64,000 nucleotides of DNA from Treponema bryantii (GTDB lineage Bacteria > Spirochaetota > Spirochaetia > Treponematales > Treponemataceae). Where the stretch lies: contig NZ_AP025286.1 of the NCBI RefSeq assembly GCF_036492245.1, positions 682,001 through 746,000 of the forward strand, in the 5' to 3' direction. A program made the position numbers and the translations under genes. The first letter of the stretch is position 1, and every line of letters starts with the position of its first letter. The notes under the pieces are model-generated. The model saw nothing but the letters and a program-made list of their open reading frames with translations. It was not told where the DNA came from and did not search any database. This document shows positions 48,026 to 55,284 of this stretch, piece by piece.

Positions 48026-49279
48026 ATGCCAAAAGCAATGCAATATACAAAAGGGTCTATCATCTATTTCGAGGGAGACCACGACGAGCGTATTTTCATC
48101 ATGCAGCAGGGAGCAGTTCTCTTAACGAGCACTGATATTGAATCTGGTCAGCCGGTTGCTGAACAGGTAAAAAGTGGTGAGTTTTTTGGTGTAAAATCTG
48201 CTCTTGGTCACTTCCGCCGCGAAGAAACTGCAACTGCTCTTGTTCCTACTGTAGCTGTTGCCCTTACAATCCAGGAATTTGAAATTCTTTTCAGCAATAA
48301 CAAAGCTTTGATTATGAAAATGCTCCGCGTTTTCTCTAATCAGCTGCGTCAGATTCATAAAAAGACTGAATCAATCCTCAATAATATTCAGGAAGATCAG
48401 CAGACTGGTCTTCTTGCAGTTGCTAAGAGTTTTTATGATGAGGAACAGTTCCGTTCTGCCTGCGATGTTTACATGAAGTTCATGAAAAGATATCCGAACA
48501 GTCCGCAGATTGCAGAAGTTCAGAAAAAATATAATGATGCAAAACTCCGTGCTGATAAGCTTGCTGCGGTTAGCCGCGGTATTCCTGTTGATTACGATGA
48601 TGATGGCGGAAATGCATCCCTTAAACTGTTCTCACTGCCGGCCTTTGAACGATTTGCCAAGACTTACGAGCCTGGGGAAGTCATTATTGCTGAGTATGAG
48701 CCGGGAGACTGCTTCTATCTGATTCAGAGTGGTCGTGTTCAACTTGTAAAGTGTGTTAATGGAAATAAAAAGAATCTTGACGTTCTGAAGCCAGGTGAAT
48801 TCTTTGGTGAAATGGCTATTCTTGATAATTCAGCGCGTTCTGCTACCTGTATGGCTGCCGGAAAGGTAAAGTGTCTCGAGTTTAATAAAGAAAACTTTGA
48901 ACTCTTGATTACCGGAAATCCTCAGATGGCACTTTTGCTGCTTAAACTCTTCTGTAAGCGTATTTACGACCAGAAGCGCCGCTTTAGAATTCTTGTAATT
49001 AAGGATTTGCAGGCACGCATTGCAGATGTATTCCTTTTGCTTGATGAAATGAATCCTGTAATGAATGAGGCAGAAAAGCAGCGCCGCTTTAATGTTACTA
49101 TTTCTGATGTTGCACACTGGGCTGGCCTTAGTCCTGAGGTTACACGCGATGAAATTAATAAGTATGTAGAACGCCGCAAGGTTGAAGTTTATGATAATTA
49201 TATGATTGTAAATAATATCAACGAAATGCGCCGAACTTATGACACCCGCGGTGGTGCCCGTGGAACAGGTCTTAACTAA
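48026..49279 (+). CDS. Crp/Fnr-like regulator with two cyclic-nucleotide-binding domains
   Basis: A 417-residue cytoplasmic protein with an unusual double layout: a first cNMP-binding domain (about 5-110; FEGDHDERIFIMQQGAVLL, GEFFGVKSAL), a helical TPR-like linker (about 125-180; YMKFMKRYPNSPQIAEVQKKY), a second cNMP domain (about 210-320; EYEPGDCFYLIQSGRVQLV, PGEFFGEMAILDNSARSATC, a good phosphate-binding cassette) and a C-terminal winged helix (about 340-400; ISDVAHWAGLSPEVTRDEINKY). The second domain keeps the cassette better than the first. ATG at 48026 with AAAGGGG at 48007-48013 is preferred; an in-frame TTG at 48014 directly abuts that site and so is unlikely. It may be a transcription factor; ligand and targets are unknown. 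Confidence 0.88.
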   Translation: MPKAMQYTKGSIIYFEGDHDERIFIMQQGAVLLTSTDIESGQPVAEQVKSGEFFGVKSALGHFRREETATALVPTVAVALTIQEFEILFSNNKALIMKMLRVFSNQLRQIHKKTESILNNIQEDQQTGLLAVAKSFYDEEQFRSACDVYMKFMKRYPNSPQIAEVQKKYNDAKLRADKLAAVSRGIPVDYDDDGGNASLKLFSLPAFERFAKTYEPGEVIIAEYEPGDCFYLIQSGRVQLVKCVNGNKKNLDVLKPGEFFGEMAILDNSARSATCMAAGKVKCLEFNKENFELLITGNPQMALLLLKLFCKRIYDQKRRFRILVIKDLQARIADVFLLLDEMNPVMNEAEKQRRFNVTISDVAHWAGLSPEVTRDEINKYVERRKVEVYDNYMIVNNINEMRRTYDTRGGARGTGLN

Positions 49280-49295
49280 ATCTCACGAAAACTTT

Positions 49296-49368
49296 GCCGA
49301 CTTAGCTCACCGGGTAGAGCAGCGCACTCGTAACGCGCAGGTAAACAGTTCGAGTCTGTTAGTCGGCT
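49296..49368 (+). tRNA. tRNA-Thr (anticodon CGT)
   Basis: A 73-nt cloverleaf: acceptor GCCGACT with AGTCGGC, D-arm AGCTCACCGGGTAGAGC, anticodon loop CTCGTAA, T-arm ACAGTTCGAGTCTGT. The base of the anticodon loop has an A-C mismatch next to the loop. It lies 16 bp after the regulator gene and 36 bp before rfbB on the same strand. Confidence 0.93.
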
Positions 49369-49404
49369 TCAAATATCTCAAAATTTAAAAAAGGATATCT
49401 TATT

Positions 49405-50529
49405 ATGGCTCGAAAACTTCATAATATTCTTATTACAGGTGGCGCTGGGTTTATCGGTTCTAATTTTATTCACTATCTTTTTGGAATGTCTTCTGCAGAA
49501 GGAAATCTTTTTGATGATGCAAACTTTGATGGTACTGTAGTAAATGTAGACTGCCTTACTTATGCTGGAAATCCTGAAAGTCTTAAAGATATTGAAGACA
49601 AATTCGGTGGTAAACGCTATTTCTTTGAAAAGGTAGATATCTGCGACCGCCCTCAGATAGAGCGCATTTTTAAGCAGTATGATATTGATACTGTAATTCA
49701 CTTTGCGGCAGAAAGCCACGTAGACCGTTCAATCCTCGGCCCTGAAGCTTTCATGAAAACAAATGTAATGGGAACTTTTACATTGCTTGATGTTGCAAGA
49801 AACTACTGGAAGAAAGAAGACGGAAGTCTCCGCGATGACGTACTCTTCCATCATATTTCTACAGACGAAGTATACGGTTCTCTCGGTGAAACAGGCTATT
49901 TCCGTGAGGATACTCCTTATGATCCACGCAGTCCATATTCTTCATCAAAGGCAAGTTCTGATCATGTTGTAATGGCTTATTTCCATACATACGGACTTCC
50001 AATCACTCTTTCTAACTGTACAAACAACTATGGTCCATATCAGTTCCCAGAAAAACTTCTTCCTTTGATGATCAGCAATATCCGCGACGGAAAGAACCTT
50101 CCTGTTTATGGTAAGGGAGACAATATCCGCGACTGGATTTATGTAGAAGACCACAACCGCGCTGTATGGCTCATTGTAAAAAAGGGCGTTACAGGTGAAA
50201 AATACAATATCGGCGGCGAAAACGAATGGCAGAATATCAAGCTGCTTCATAAGGTAATTGAGCTTACTGCAGCTGAAACCGGTAAAAAGGTTGAAGATGT
50301 AGAAAAGACAATCACTTATGTAAAGGACCGTCCAGGTCACGACAAGCGTTATGCAATCGACTGTACAAAAATCAAAACTCAGCTTGGCTGGGAGCGCAAG
50401 ATGACTTTTGAAGAGGGCTTGCAGGAAACTGTAAAGTGGTATCTTAAGAACTCAGACTGGATTAACCACATTCTCAGCGGCGATTATAAGAACTGGATCA
50501 ATAAAAACTATACTGAACAGGGCCGATAA
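49405..50529 (+). CDS. rfbB: dTDP-glucose 4,6-dehydratase
   Basis: A 374-residue short-chain dehydrogenase/reductase that makes dTDP-4-keto-6-deoxyglucose, second step to dTDP-rhamnose. NAD-binding [10 protein letters not shown], catalytic ISTDEVYG (Asp-Glu pair), [10 protein letters not shown] (Tyr and Lys) and [12 protein letters not shown] are all present. AAAAGGA precedes the ATG. It begins the rfbBAC operon (12 bp to rfbA). The order B-A-C without rfbD nearby is notable. The C-terminus is slightly longer than in E. coli RfbB. Confidence 0.96.
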   Translation: MARKLHNILITGGAGFIGSNFIHYLFGMSSAEGNLFDDANFDGTVVNVDCLTYAGNPESLKDIEDKFGGKRYFFEKVDICDRPQIERIFKQYDIDTVIHFAAESHVDRSILGPEAFMKTNVMGTFTLLDVARNYWKKEDGSLRDDVLFHHISTDEVYGSLGETGYFREDTPYDPRSPYSSSKASSDHVVMAYFHTYGLPITLSNCTNNYGPYQFPEKLLPLMISNIRDGKNLPVYGKGDNIRDWIYVEDHNRAVWLIVKKGVTGEKYNIGGENEWQNIKLLHKVIELTAAETGKKVEDVEKTITYVKDRPGHDKRYAIDCTKIKTQLGWERKMTFEEGLQETVKWYLKNSDWINHILSGDYKNWINKNYTEQGR

Positions 50530-50540
50530 GGAGCGAACGT

Positions 50541-51416
50541 ATGAAAGGAATTATTTTAGCTGGGGGATCTGGCACTCGTTTATATCCAATTACTAAGGCT
50601 GTTTCTAAGCAGATTCTGCCACTTTATGATAAACCAATGATTTACTATCCGCTTTCATGCCTTATGCTGTCTGGAATCCGTGAGGTATTGATTATTTCAA
50701 CACCACGTGACATCACCTGCTTTAAGGAACTTTTTGGTGATGGCGTATGGCTTGGAATGAAGTTTGAATATGCAGTTCAGGATAAGCCACGTGGACTTGC
50801 TGATGCATTTATCATCGGGCGTGAGTTTATAGGTAACGACAGTGTTGCTCTCGTACTCGGTGATAATATTTTCTATGGACAAGGCTTTGTTAAAAAACTT
50901 TTGGATGCTCGAAGTAGTGTGGAACAAGAAAGTCGTAGTGTAATTTTTGGTTATTATGTAAAAAATCCTCAGGATTATGGTGTTGTTGATTTTGATGATA
51001 ATGGTAAAGTTCTAGGAATTGAGGAAAAACCACTAAATCCAAAATCAAATTACGCAGTTCCTGGTTTGTATTTTTATACAAATGATGTTGTTGATATTGC
51101 AGCAAATGTAAAGCCGAGCGCGCGAGGAGAAATAGAAATTACTTCAATTAATAATGAATATTTGAGCCGAGAAAAGCTTTCTGTGGAATTGCTAGGCCGT
51201 GGTATGGCTTGGCTTGATACAGGAACTTATGATAGTTTTCTTGATGCATGTAATTATATTTCTACAATTCAGAAACGTCAGGGGTTGTATGTCAGTTGTA
51301 TAGAAGAAATTGCTTTCCGTAACAATTGGATAACAAAAACACAATTACTTGAACTTGCAAAAGGTTATAAAACTGATTACGGCCGATATTTGGAATATAT
51401 TTCGGAGAATAAATAA
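50541..51416 (+). CDS. rfbA: Glucose-1-phosphate thymidylyltransferase
   Basis: A 291-residue nucleotidyltransferase that forms dTDP-glucose from dTTP and glucose-1-phosphate, first step of dTDP-rhamnose synthesis. The N-terminal [11 protein letters not shown] signature, [26 protein letters not shown] (metal-binding Asp) and [13 protein letters not shown] are diagnostic. Length is normal for RmlA. The codon use becomes more AT-rich from about 50900, continuing through rfbC. Confidence 0.96.
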   Translation: MKGIILAGGSGTRLYPITKAVSKQILPLYDKPMIYYPLSCLMLSGIREVLIISTPRDITCFKELFGDGVWLGMKFEYAVQDKPRGLADAFIIGREFIGNDSVALVLGDNIFYGQGFVKKLLDARSSVEQESRSVIFGYYVKNPQDYGVVDFDDNGKVLGIEEKPLNPKSNYAVPGLYFYTNDVVDIAANVKPSARGEIEITSINNEYLSREKLSVELLGRGMAWLDTGTYDSFLDACNYISTIQKRQGLYVSCIEEIAFRNNWITKTQLLELAKGYKTDYGRYLEYISENK

Positions 51417-52019
51417 TTGCCATTTCAATTCAAACCTTGTTCACTTTCTAATGGAATAAAAATAAAAGACCTCTATGAAATTCAACCAAAAATTTTTGAT
51501 GATTCACGTGGATATTTTCTTGAAACCTATAGTGAACGCGAATTTTTTGCAGCAGGTCTTACCATGAGATTTGTTCAGGATAATCAGTCTAAATCGACCA
51601 AAGGAGTTCTACGTGGACTTCATTTTCAGACTGAATATCCACAGGGTAAACTGATAAGAACAATTTCTGGAAGAGTTTATGATGTTGTGGTAGATTTACG
51701 AAAAGGTTCTCAAACCTTTGGAAAGTATTTTGGTGTTATTTTAGATTCAGAAAAACAGAATATGCTCTATATTCCACAGGGATTTGCTCATGGCTTTCTT
51801 GTTCTTTCTGATTTTGCTATTTCAAATTATAAATGTACAGACTTTTATAATCCAAAAAGTGAGGGCGGACTTATGTGGAATGACCCTGCAATTGGAATCG
51901 ACTGGAAATCTGTTGCACCGGATATTGAACCTCTGCTGTCTGAAAAAGATGGAAAACATCCAGCTTTTAATCTGACTGGAAATTATTTTGATATTAATGG
52001 AAAATGGCTCGGTAATTAA
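51417..52019 (+). CDS. rfbC: dTDP-4-dehydrorhamnose 3,5-epimerase
   Basis: A 200-residue cupin-fold RmlC that epimerises dTDP-4-keto-6-deoxyglucose. RGLHFQ (catalytic His), VVVDLRKGSQTFGKYFGV, IPQGFAHGFLVLSD and the tail WNDPAIGIDW are all typical. The start is TTG immediately after the rfbA stop, with GGAG at 51404-51407 serving as ribosome site inside rfbA. The reductase rfbD that would finish dTDP-L-rhamnose is not in the window, so it is elsewhere or the 4-keto sugar feeds another pathway. Confidence 0.94.
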   Translation: MPFQFKPCSLSNGIKIKDLYEIQPKIFDDSRGYFLETYSEREFFAAGLTMRFVQDNQSKSTKGVLRGLHFQTEYPQGKLIRTISGRVYDVVVDLRKGSQTFGKYFGVILDSEKQNMLYIPQGFAHGFLVLSDFAISNYKCTDFYNPKSEGGLMWNDPAIGIDWKSVAPDIEPLLSEKDGKHPAFNLTGNYFDINGKWLGN

Positions 52020-52133
52020 GAAATTATAAAAAACTGTTATAAACCTAATTCTTATTGAATATAGGGGATTTCTATTATAAAATACGAGCGGGTTAGGGGA
52101 TAAAAAAACGTATTTTAATAAATGGAGAGAGCT

Positions 52134-52439
52134 ATGAATCACAAAGGCGTGTTAAAGTTGCTCGCAACCCTTTTCTGTTTTGGAATTGGTTTTTCTGTTC
52201 TTTCAATTTTTGCAAACTTTCTAGTAAATCCAGAAAATTATTTTATTCTCTTTTTTGCAGTTCTTGTAGTGGTATGCATTTTCTTTTTTAAAAGGGAAGA
52301 TTATCTTAATTCTAAGAACAAAAAAACAGGATTTTTAAAGGTTCATGATCAGGAATTGATTATAGGTAAGGAATCTGACTTAAAAAAAGGAAAGAGTTTT
52401 TTCTTAAAGGTTAGTATTATTGCATTTTTAAACAAGTAA
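52134..52439 (+). CDS. Small membrane protein of unknown function
   Basis: A 101-residue protein with two hydrophobic segments (about 8-29 and 37-52) and a basic, soluble tail of 48 residues rich in Lys and Ser. ATG 52134 is preferred over 52122 because GGAGAG (52124-52129) sits just before it. No family recognised. It lies 115 bp after rfbC and before a tRNA cluster, and ends next to a hairpin terminator; a link to the sugar genes is unproven. Confidence 0.5.
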   Translation: MNHKGVLKLLATLFCFGIGFSVLSIFANFLVNPENYFILFFAVLVVVCIFFFKREDYLNSKNKKTGFLKVHDQELIIGKESDLKKGKSFFLKVSIIAFLNK

Positions 52440-52440
52440 T

Positions 52441-52467
52441 TCTGATTTTTTTTATAAAAAAATCAGA
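52441..52467 (+). terminator. Terminator-like A/T hairpin
   Basis: TCTGATTTTTTT, loop TAT, AAAAAAATCAGA: a perfect 12-bp stem directly after the small membrane protein stop. It is weak thermodynamically because most pairs are A-T and it lacks a T run afterwards. Confidence 0.5.
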
Positions 52468-52485
52468 AAAATAATGTTTTCATAC

Positions 52486-52512
52486 TTGACATAAATGCAT
52501 ATAAACTATAAT
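52486..52512 (+). promoter_or_regulatory. Promoter of the tRNA cluster
   Basis: TTGACA (52486-52491) with TATAAT at 52507-52512 (15-bp spacer) or TAATAT at 52509-52514 (17 bp). The first tRNA starts 16 bp after the -10. Confidence 0.65.
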
Positions 52513-52527
52513 ATAACAACACTTAAT

Positions 52528-52613
52528 GGAGCGATACCAAAGCGGTCGTACTGGGGCGGTCTTGAAAACCGTTGATCTTCACGGGTCCGGGGGTTCGAAT
52601 CCCTCTCGCTCCG
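52528..52613 (+). tRNA. tRNA-Ser (anticodon TGA)
   Basis: An 86-nt class II tRNA with a long variable arm: acceptor GGAGCGA with TCGCTCC, anticodon loop CTTGAAA, T-arm CGGGGGTTCGAATCCCTC. CCA is not encoded. Confidence 0.96.
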
Positions 52614-52620
52614 CTAAAAT

Positions 52621-52705
52621 GGAAGCGTGGTAGAGCGGTAATACAACGGATTGCTAATCCGTCACTTCCGTAAGGGGTGGGCAGGTTCAACTCCTGTCGC
52701 TTCCG
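52621..52705 (+). tRNA. tRNA-Ser (anticodon GCT)
   Basis: An 85-nt class II tRNA: acceptor GGAAGCG with CGCTTCC, anticodon loop TTGCTAA between ACGGA and TCCGT, long variable arm, T-arm CAGGTTCAACTCCTG. It is 7 bp downstream of the other serine tRNA. Confidence 0.96.
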
Positions 52706-52737
52706 AGAAAGCAGTTCTACTGCACAACATGATGAAT

Positions 52738-52812
52738 GAGATTGTAGCTCAGCTGGATTAGAGCATCACCCTGCGGAGGTGAGGGTCGCACGTTCGAATC
52801 GTGTCAGTCTCA
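52738..52812 (+). tRNA. tRNA-Arg (anticodon GCG)
   Basis: A 75-nt cloverleaf: acceptor GAGATTG with CAGTCTC, anticodon loop CTGCGGA between TCACC and GGTGA, T-arm GCACGTTCGAATCGTGT. Anticodon GCG, instead of the usual inosine-modified ACG, reads CGC and CGT codons by wobble. It ends the cluster and borders the accessory region. Confidence 0.9.
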
Positions 52813-52816
52813 TACT

Positions 52817-52844
52817 AAAGCTCGTCAATTGGACGAGCTTTTTT
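52817..52844 (+). terminator. Intrinsic terminator of the tRNA cluster
   Basis: AAGCTCGTC, loop AATTG, GACGAGCTT then a T run: a strong GC-containing 9-bp stem immediately after tRNA-Arg. Confidence 0.9.
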
Positions 52845-52966
52845 ATTTAACCAGTACAAATTTTAAATTGCTAATTAGAATCATAGTCAGCACTTGTTGC
52901 ATATAAATCTAAAGCCTAAATGTGCATTTGAGATTAACTTAATAGTCATTACATTAGTTAATATCT

Positions 52967-52995
52967 TTGTATTAATTCTGTATATGTTGTATAGT
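52967..52995 (+). promoter_or_regulatory. Candidate promoter of the Lit-like gene
   Basis: TTGTAT (52967-52972), 17 bp, TATAGT (52990-52995), followed by an AAGGA ribosome site before the ATG at 53014. A monocistronic transcript is expected. Confidence 0.5.
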
Positions 52996-53013
52996 TTTCT
53001 TTGAAGGAAAAAA

Positions 53014-54030
53014 ATGTACGACTTTACAAAATCTCCAATAAGAATTCTGGATGAGAAGGTATTAGAATGTTTTGATCATTTGAACAACGATGTTTGCAAA
53101 TTTCATGAAGAAAGAATGATAAAAAATGGCAATAACCCTTTACAGTGGAATATAGAAAGGCAACTTTTCAGCATGCCTAAAACAAATGGCAGTGAAATAT
53201 ATTGTTCTTATGCCTCATTGGATTATTTGTGGTGTTTTTGTTATACAATGTTTGCATATCAAGAATTAGCTAATGAGTATTTAGCTATTCATCCAGAAGG
53301 TGGAATGTTACCAATTGATTTTAAGCCCTATGGGTCTCATATTTTTTCGATGATGATACAATGTAATAAAATACTAAGTTATCAGTCAAAAAAGGTTGAG
53401 GATTTTTCTGAGATAGATTGGCCGAAAGATATGGTTAATCCATCTAATTTCACTTTTGATTTTGAAACAAATAAAATAATTGGACATGTAAATTCAATGT
53501 ATGTGAGGGCTGCTACATTCTGGTTTTTACATGAAGCAGCTCATATTTATTTTGATCATGGGAAAACAATAGATATAACTCATAAGAAATTCAGAAATGA
53601 TGAAGAAGAACGTTTATATATTGAAGAACAGCAGAATCTCCAAATTATAAATGAAGAAAAAGAAGCTGATACTTTAGCCATGGATTTAATGTTTAGAAGT
53701 CAAGATGTAGATAATTTCTTTCTACTGAATAATTTATATGGAGCTCTTCTTGCAGTTCTTTCATCCGCATTTGTTTGTAAGATTTCTGAAAATATAAAAG
53801 ATCCAAAGCATCCTCTTTTACCAGACAGAGCTAGACTTCTTATTGAGAATGCCGTTTCTAAAGGGCTCCCTGAGAGTGATGCAGAATGTTTTTATCATTT
53901 ATGTTCACAGGCATTTGCTATGTTTTTAAGTCAGAAAAATAGAGTTCTTGATTCATATGACGCAAAAGATTCTTCCAGGAATTATTTCAATAGGATGGAA
54001 GATATTCTTGATGAATATATAACAAAATAA
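53014..54030 (+). CDS. Lit-like phage-exclusion metallopeptidase (peptidase U49 family)
   Basis: A 338-residue cytoplasmic zinc metallopeptidase. FWFLHEAAHIYFDHG (about 175-189) gives the HExxH metal and catalytic site and EEKEADTLAMDL (about 218) the third ligand. The region IYCSYASLDYLWCF near residue 66 and the HE-EAD-Leu-rich C-terminal helices match what I remember of E. coli Lit, the prophage e14 protease that cleaves elongation factor Tu when phage T4 Gol peptide appears, aborting infection; this is recall, not a search. Lit is about 297 residues. The gene has its own promoter in an accessory stretch next to a tRNA cluster, as expected for a defence gene. An unrelated ImmA/IrrE-type peptidase is the alternative. 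Confidence 0.68.
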   Translation: MYDFTKSPIRILDEKVLECFDHLNNDVCKFHEERMIKNGNNPLQWNIERQLFSMPKTNGSEIYCSYASLDYLWCFCYTMFAYQELANEYLAIHPEGGMLPIDFKPYGSHIFSMMIQCNKILSYQSKKVEDFSEIDWPKDMVNPSNFTFDFETNKIIGHVNSMYVRAATFWFLHEAAHIYFDHGKTIDITHKKFRNDEEERLYIEEQQNLQIINEEKEADTLAMDLMFRSQDVDNFFLLNNLYGALLAVLSSAFVCKISENIKDPKHPLLPDRARLLIENAVSKGLPESDAECFYHLCSQAFAMFLSQKNRVLDSYDAKDSSRNYFNRMEDILDEYITK

Positions 54031-54078
54031 AACATTTGAAATAATAGCAATTAGAGAAGAGAAAAAAGATAAATTTTA

Positions 54079-54277
54079 TTAAATAATTGTATAATCCTGT
54101 AATTCAAAACTCTGAAAAATTTCAAAATCTTTTGGATTTGCTGTGATTATTGATGTGATGTTATTAGAAAGATAGCAGGAAGCCACTTGTAAAATCCTCT
54201 TTCCATGAATCATCCAAAAGAAAATCCTGAGCCCCGGCTTTTAGAGTTACTGTTCTGGAAAAATCAATGTCGTTCAT
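54079..54277 (-). pseudogene. PIN-domain toxin remnant, frameshifted and 5' truncated
   Basis: Two frames together encode the C-terminal half of a PIN RNase toxin. From 54277 down to about 54182 one frame gives SRTVTLKAGAQDFLLDDSWKED; below that the adjacent frame gives ASCYLSNNITSIITANPKDF, the usual C-terminal IIT.NPKDF motif, ending at the TAA at 54079-54081. The N-terminal part with the first catalytic Asp is missing and the two parts need a frameshift near 54175-54185. It overlaps the end of the intact antitoxin gene, as in functional PIN modules. Confidence 0.7.
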
Positions 54278-54440
54278 GCTGTTTTTTTGTTTTAAAATGT
54301 TCATCTGCATAATCCTGCATTGCATTATGAATAAGTTCTGCAGTTTTACGCCCCTGCTTCTGCGCCTGAAGCTGATATTTTTCATATAATTGTGCTGCAA
54401 CATATAAAGTTACAGGTTTAAGATTATATTGAGCATTCAT
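54264..54440 (-). CDS. Small antitoxin-like protein paired with the PIN remnant
   Basis: A 58-residue protein, MNAQYNLKPVTLYV at its start, then a helical part AAQLYEKYQLQAQKQGRKTAELIHNAMQ with the short beta strand plus two-helix pattern of ribbon-helix-helix antitoxins, which bind their own promoter as dimers and neutralise the toxin through the tail. The frame is intact, the stop lies within the start of the PIN remnant, and a strong promoter with direct repeats (ATATGTAT at 54450-54470) sits right before the ATG. It may persist as an orphan antitoxin or regulator. Confidence 0.65.
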   Translation of the reverse strand: MNAQYNLKPVTLYVAAQLYEKYQLQAQKQGRKTAELIHNAMQDYADEHFKTKKQHERH

Positions 54441-54446
54441 ATGTTT

Positions 54447-54475
54447 AAAATATGTATAAAATATATGTATGTCAA
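54447..54475 (-). promoter_or_regulatory. Promoter and probable autoregulatory region of the antitoxin gene
   Basis: On the minus strand TTGACA (54475-54470), 17 bp, TATTTT (54452-54447). The -10 ends 6 bases before the ATG, implying a leaderless message. Direct repeats in the spacer could be the antitoxin operator. Confidence 0.5.
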
Positions 54476-54551
54476 GAAAAATAATAATCCTATAGAACCA
54501 GTTAAATAGTAACTTTATGGTTGTTATTATTTTTGTTTAAATGACAGTAAC

Positions 54552-54580
54552 TTGAAATATACTTATTGATAAGGTAATAT
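54552..54580 (+). promoter_or_regulatory. Candidate promoter of the NusG-like gene
   Basis: TTGAAA (54552-54557), 17 bp, TAATAT (54575-54580), 10 bases before the GTG at 54591. Confidence 0.4.
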
Positions 54581-54590
54581 ATAGAAGATT

Positions 54591-55100
54591 GTGGAATGCT
54601 ATTGCATAATGGTGAAAACCGGTAGCGAGGAAAAGTTCAGGGACTCTGCAACCCAATTGCTTTCAAAAGAGGGCGAAGGTTCGAAGTTCTTTTTTTTTTA
54701 AAAAGAGATGAAAGCTCGAAACGGAGCAACTTTTACAGAAGCTCTTTTTCCTGGCTATGTATTTATGGAAACCCAGACTCTTGAGCGCGCAACACTCGAG
54801 ACCCTCAAGAAAGTAAATGGTTTCTATCATTTTCTGGCAGACAATTCAGCACCACATAAATTACAAGGCAGCGACCTTGCTTATTATTCCACCTTCAGAA
54901 GCAATGGTGAAGTAATGGGAATCTCCCGTGCCCGTTTTGATGAAAATCAGCGGATAAAAATTGTAGAAGGTCCTTTACTGGGCTTCGAAGGAAAAATCAT
55001 ACGAGTGAACAAACGCTGTCAGCGAGTCACCGTAGAAATAGATATTTTGGGAGGCAGCAAACGGGTAGACTTGTGCTACACAGATGCTCAATCTCTTTAA
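54591..55100 (+). pseudogene. NusG-family antiterminator (LoaP/UpxY type) with an in-frame stop
   Basis: Reading from GTG 54591 gives MECYCIMVKTGSEEKF, the start of an NGN domain, then SKFFFF, then TAA at 54699-54701, then in the same frame KEMKARNGATFTEALFPGYVF, the rest of the NGN domain, and a KOW domain (IKIVEGPLLGFEGKIIRVNK). So one stop codon interrupts an otherwise intact gene of about 169 codons, exactly at the end of a run of ten T. Such paralogues load onto RNA polymerase to extend transcription of long polysaccharide operons, which fits the downstream locus. An ATG at 54708, two codons after the stop, could restart translation but would lack the first strands of the NGN domain. Sequencing error or stop readthrough are alternatives. 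Confidence 0.82.
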
Positions 55101-55284
55101 TATCACCCACATCAACCACAAGCAGCTGTCAATGCCTGATAGAGGTGCAGCCATCCTTGCGGTTCGTATTCCCGTGCGCAGCGTTTTCTGTGAGGGGTAT
55201 CTGCTGATTTTTTTTATTCAGTAAGCATGCCAATGGGGGTGGTGGGTAGATTTTTGAAATATTAGATTTACGGAGATTTACCGA

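Noticed and set aside
55084-55224. 46-codon open frame after the NusG-like gene (ending IFFIQ)
   Set aside because: It overlaps the end of the antiterminator, has no clear ribosome site, and no family is recognisable. The region may be a decayed repeat, but I cannot show it.
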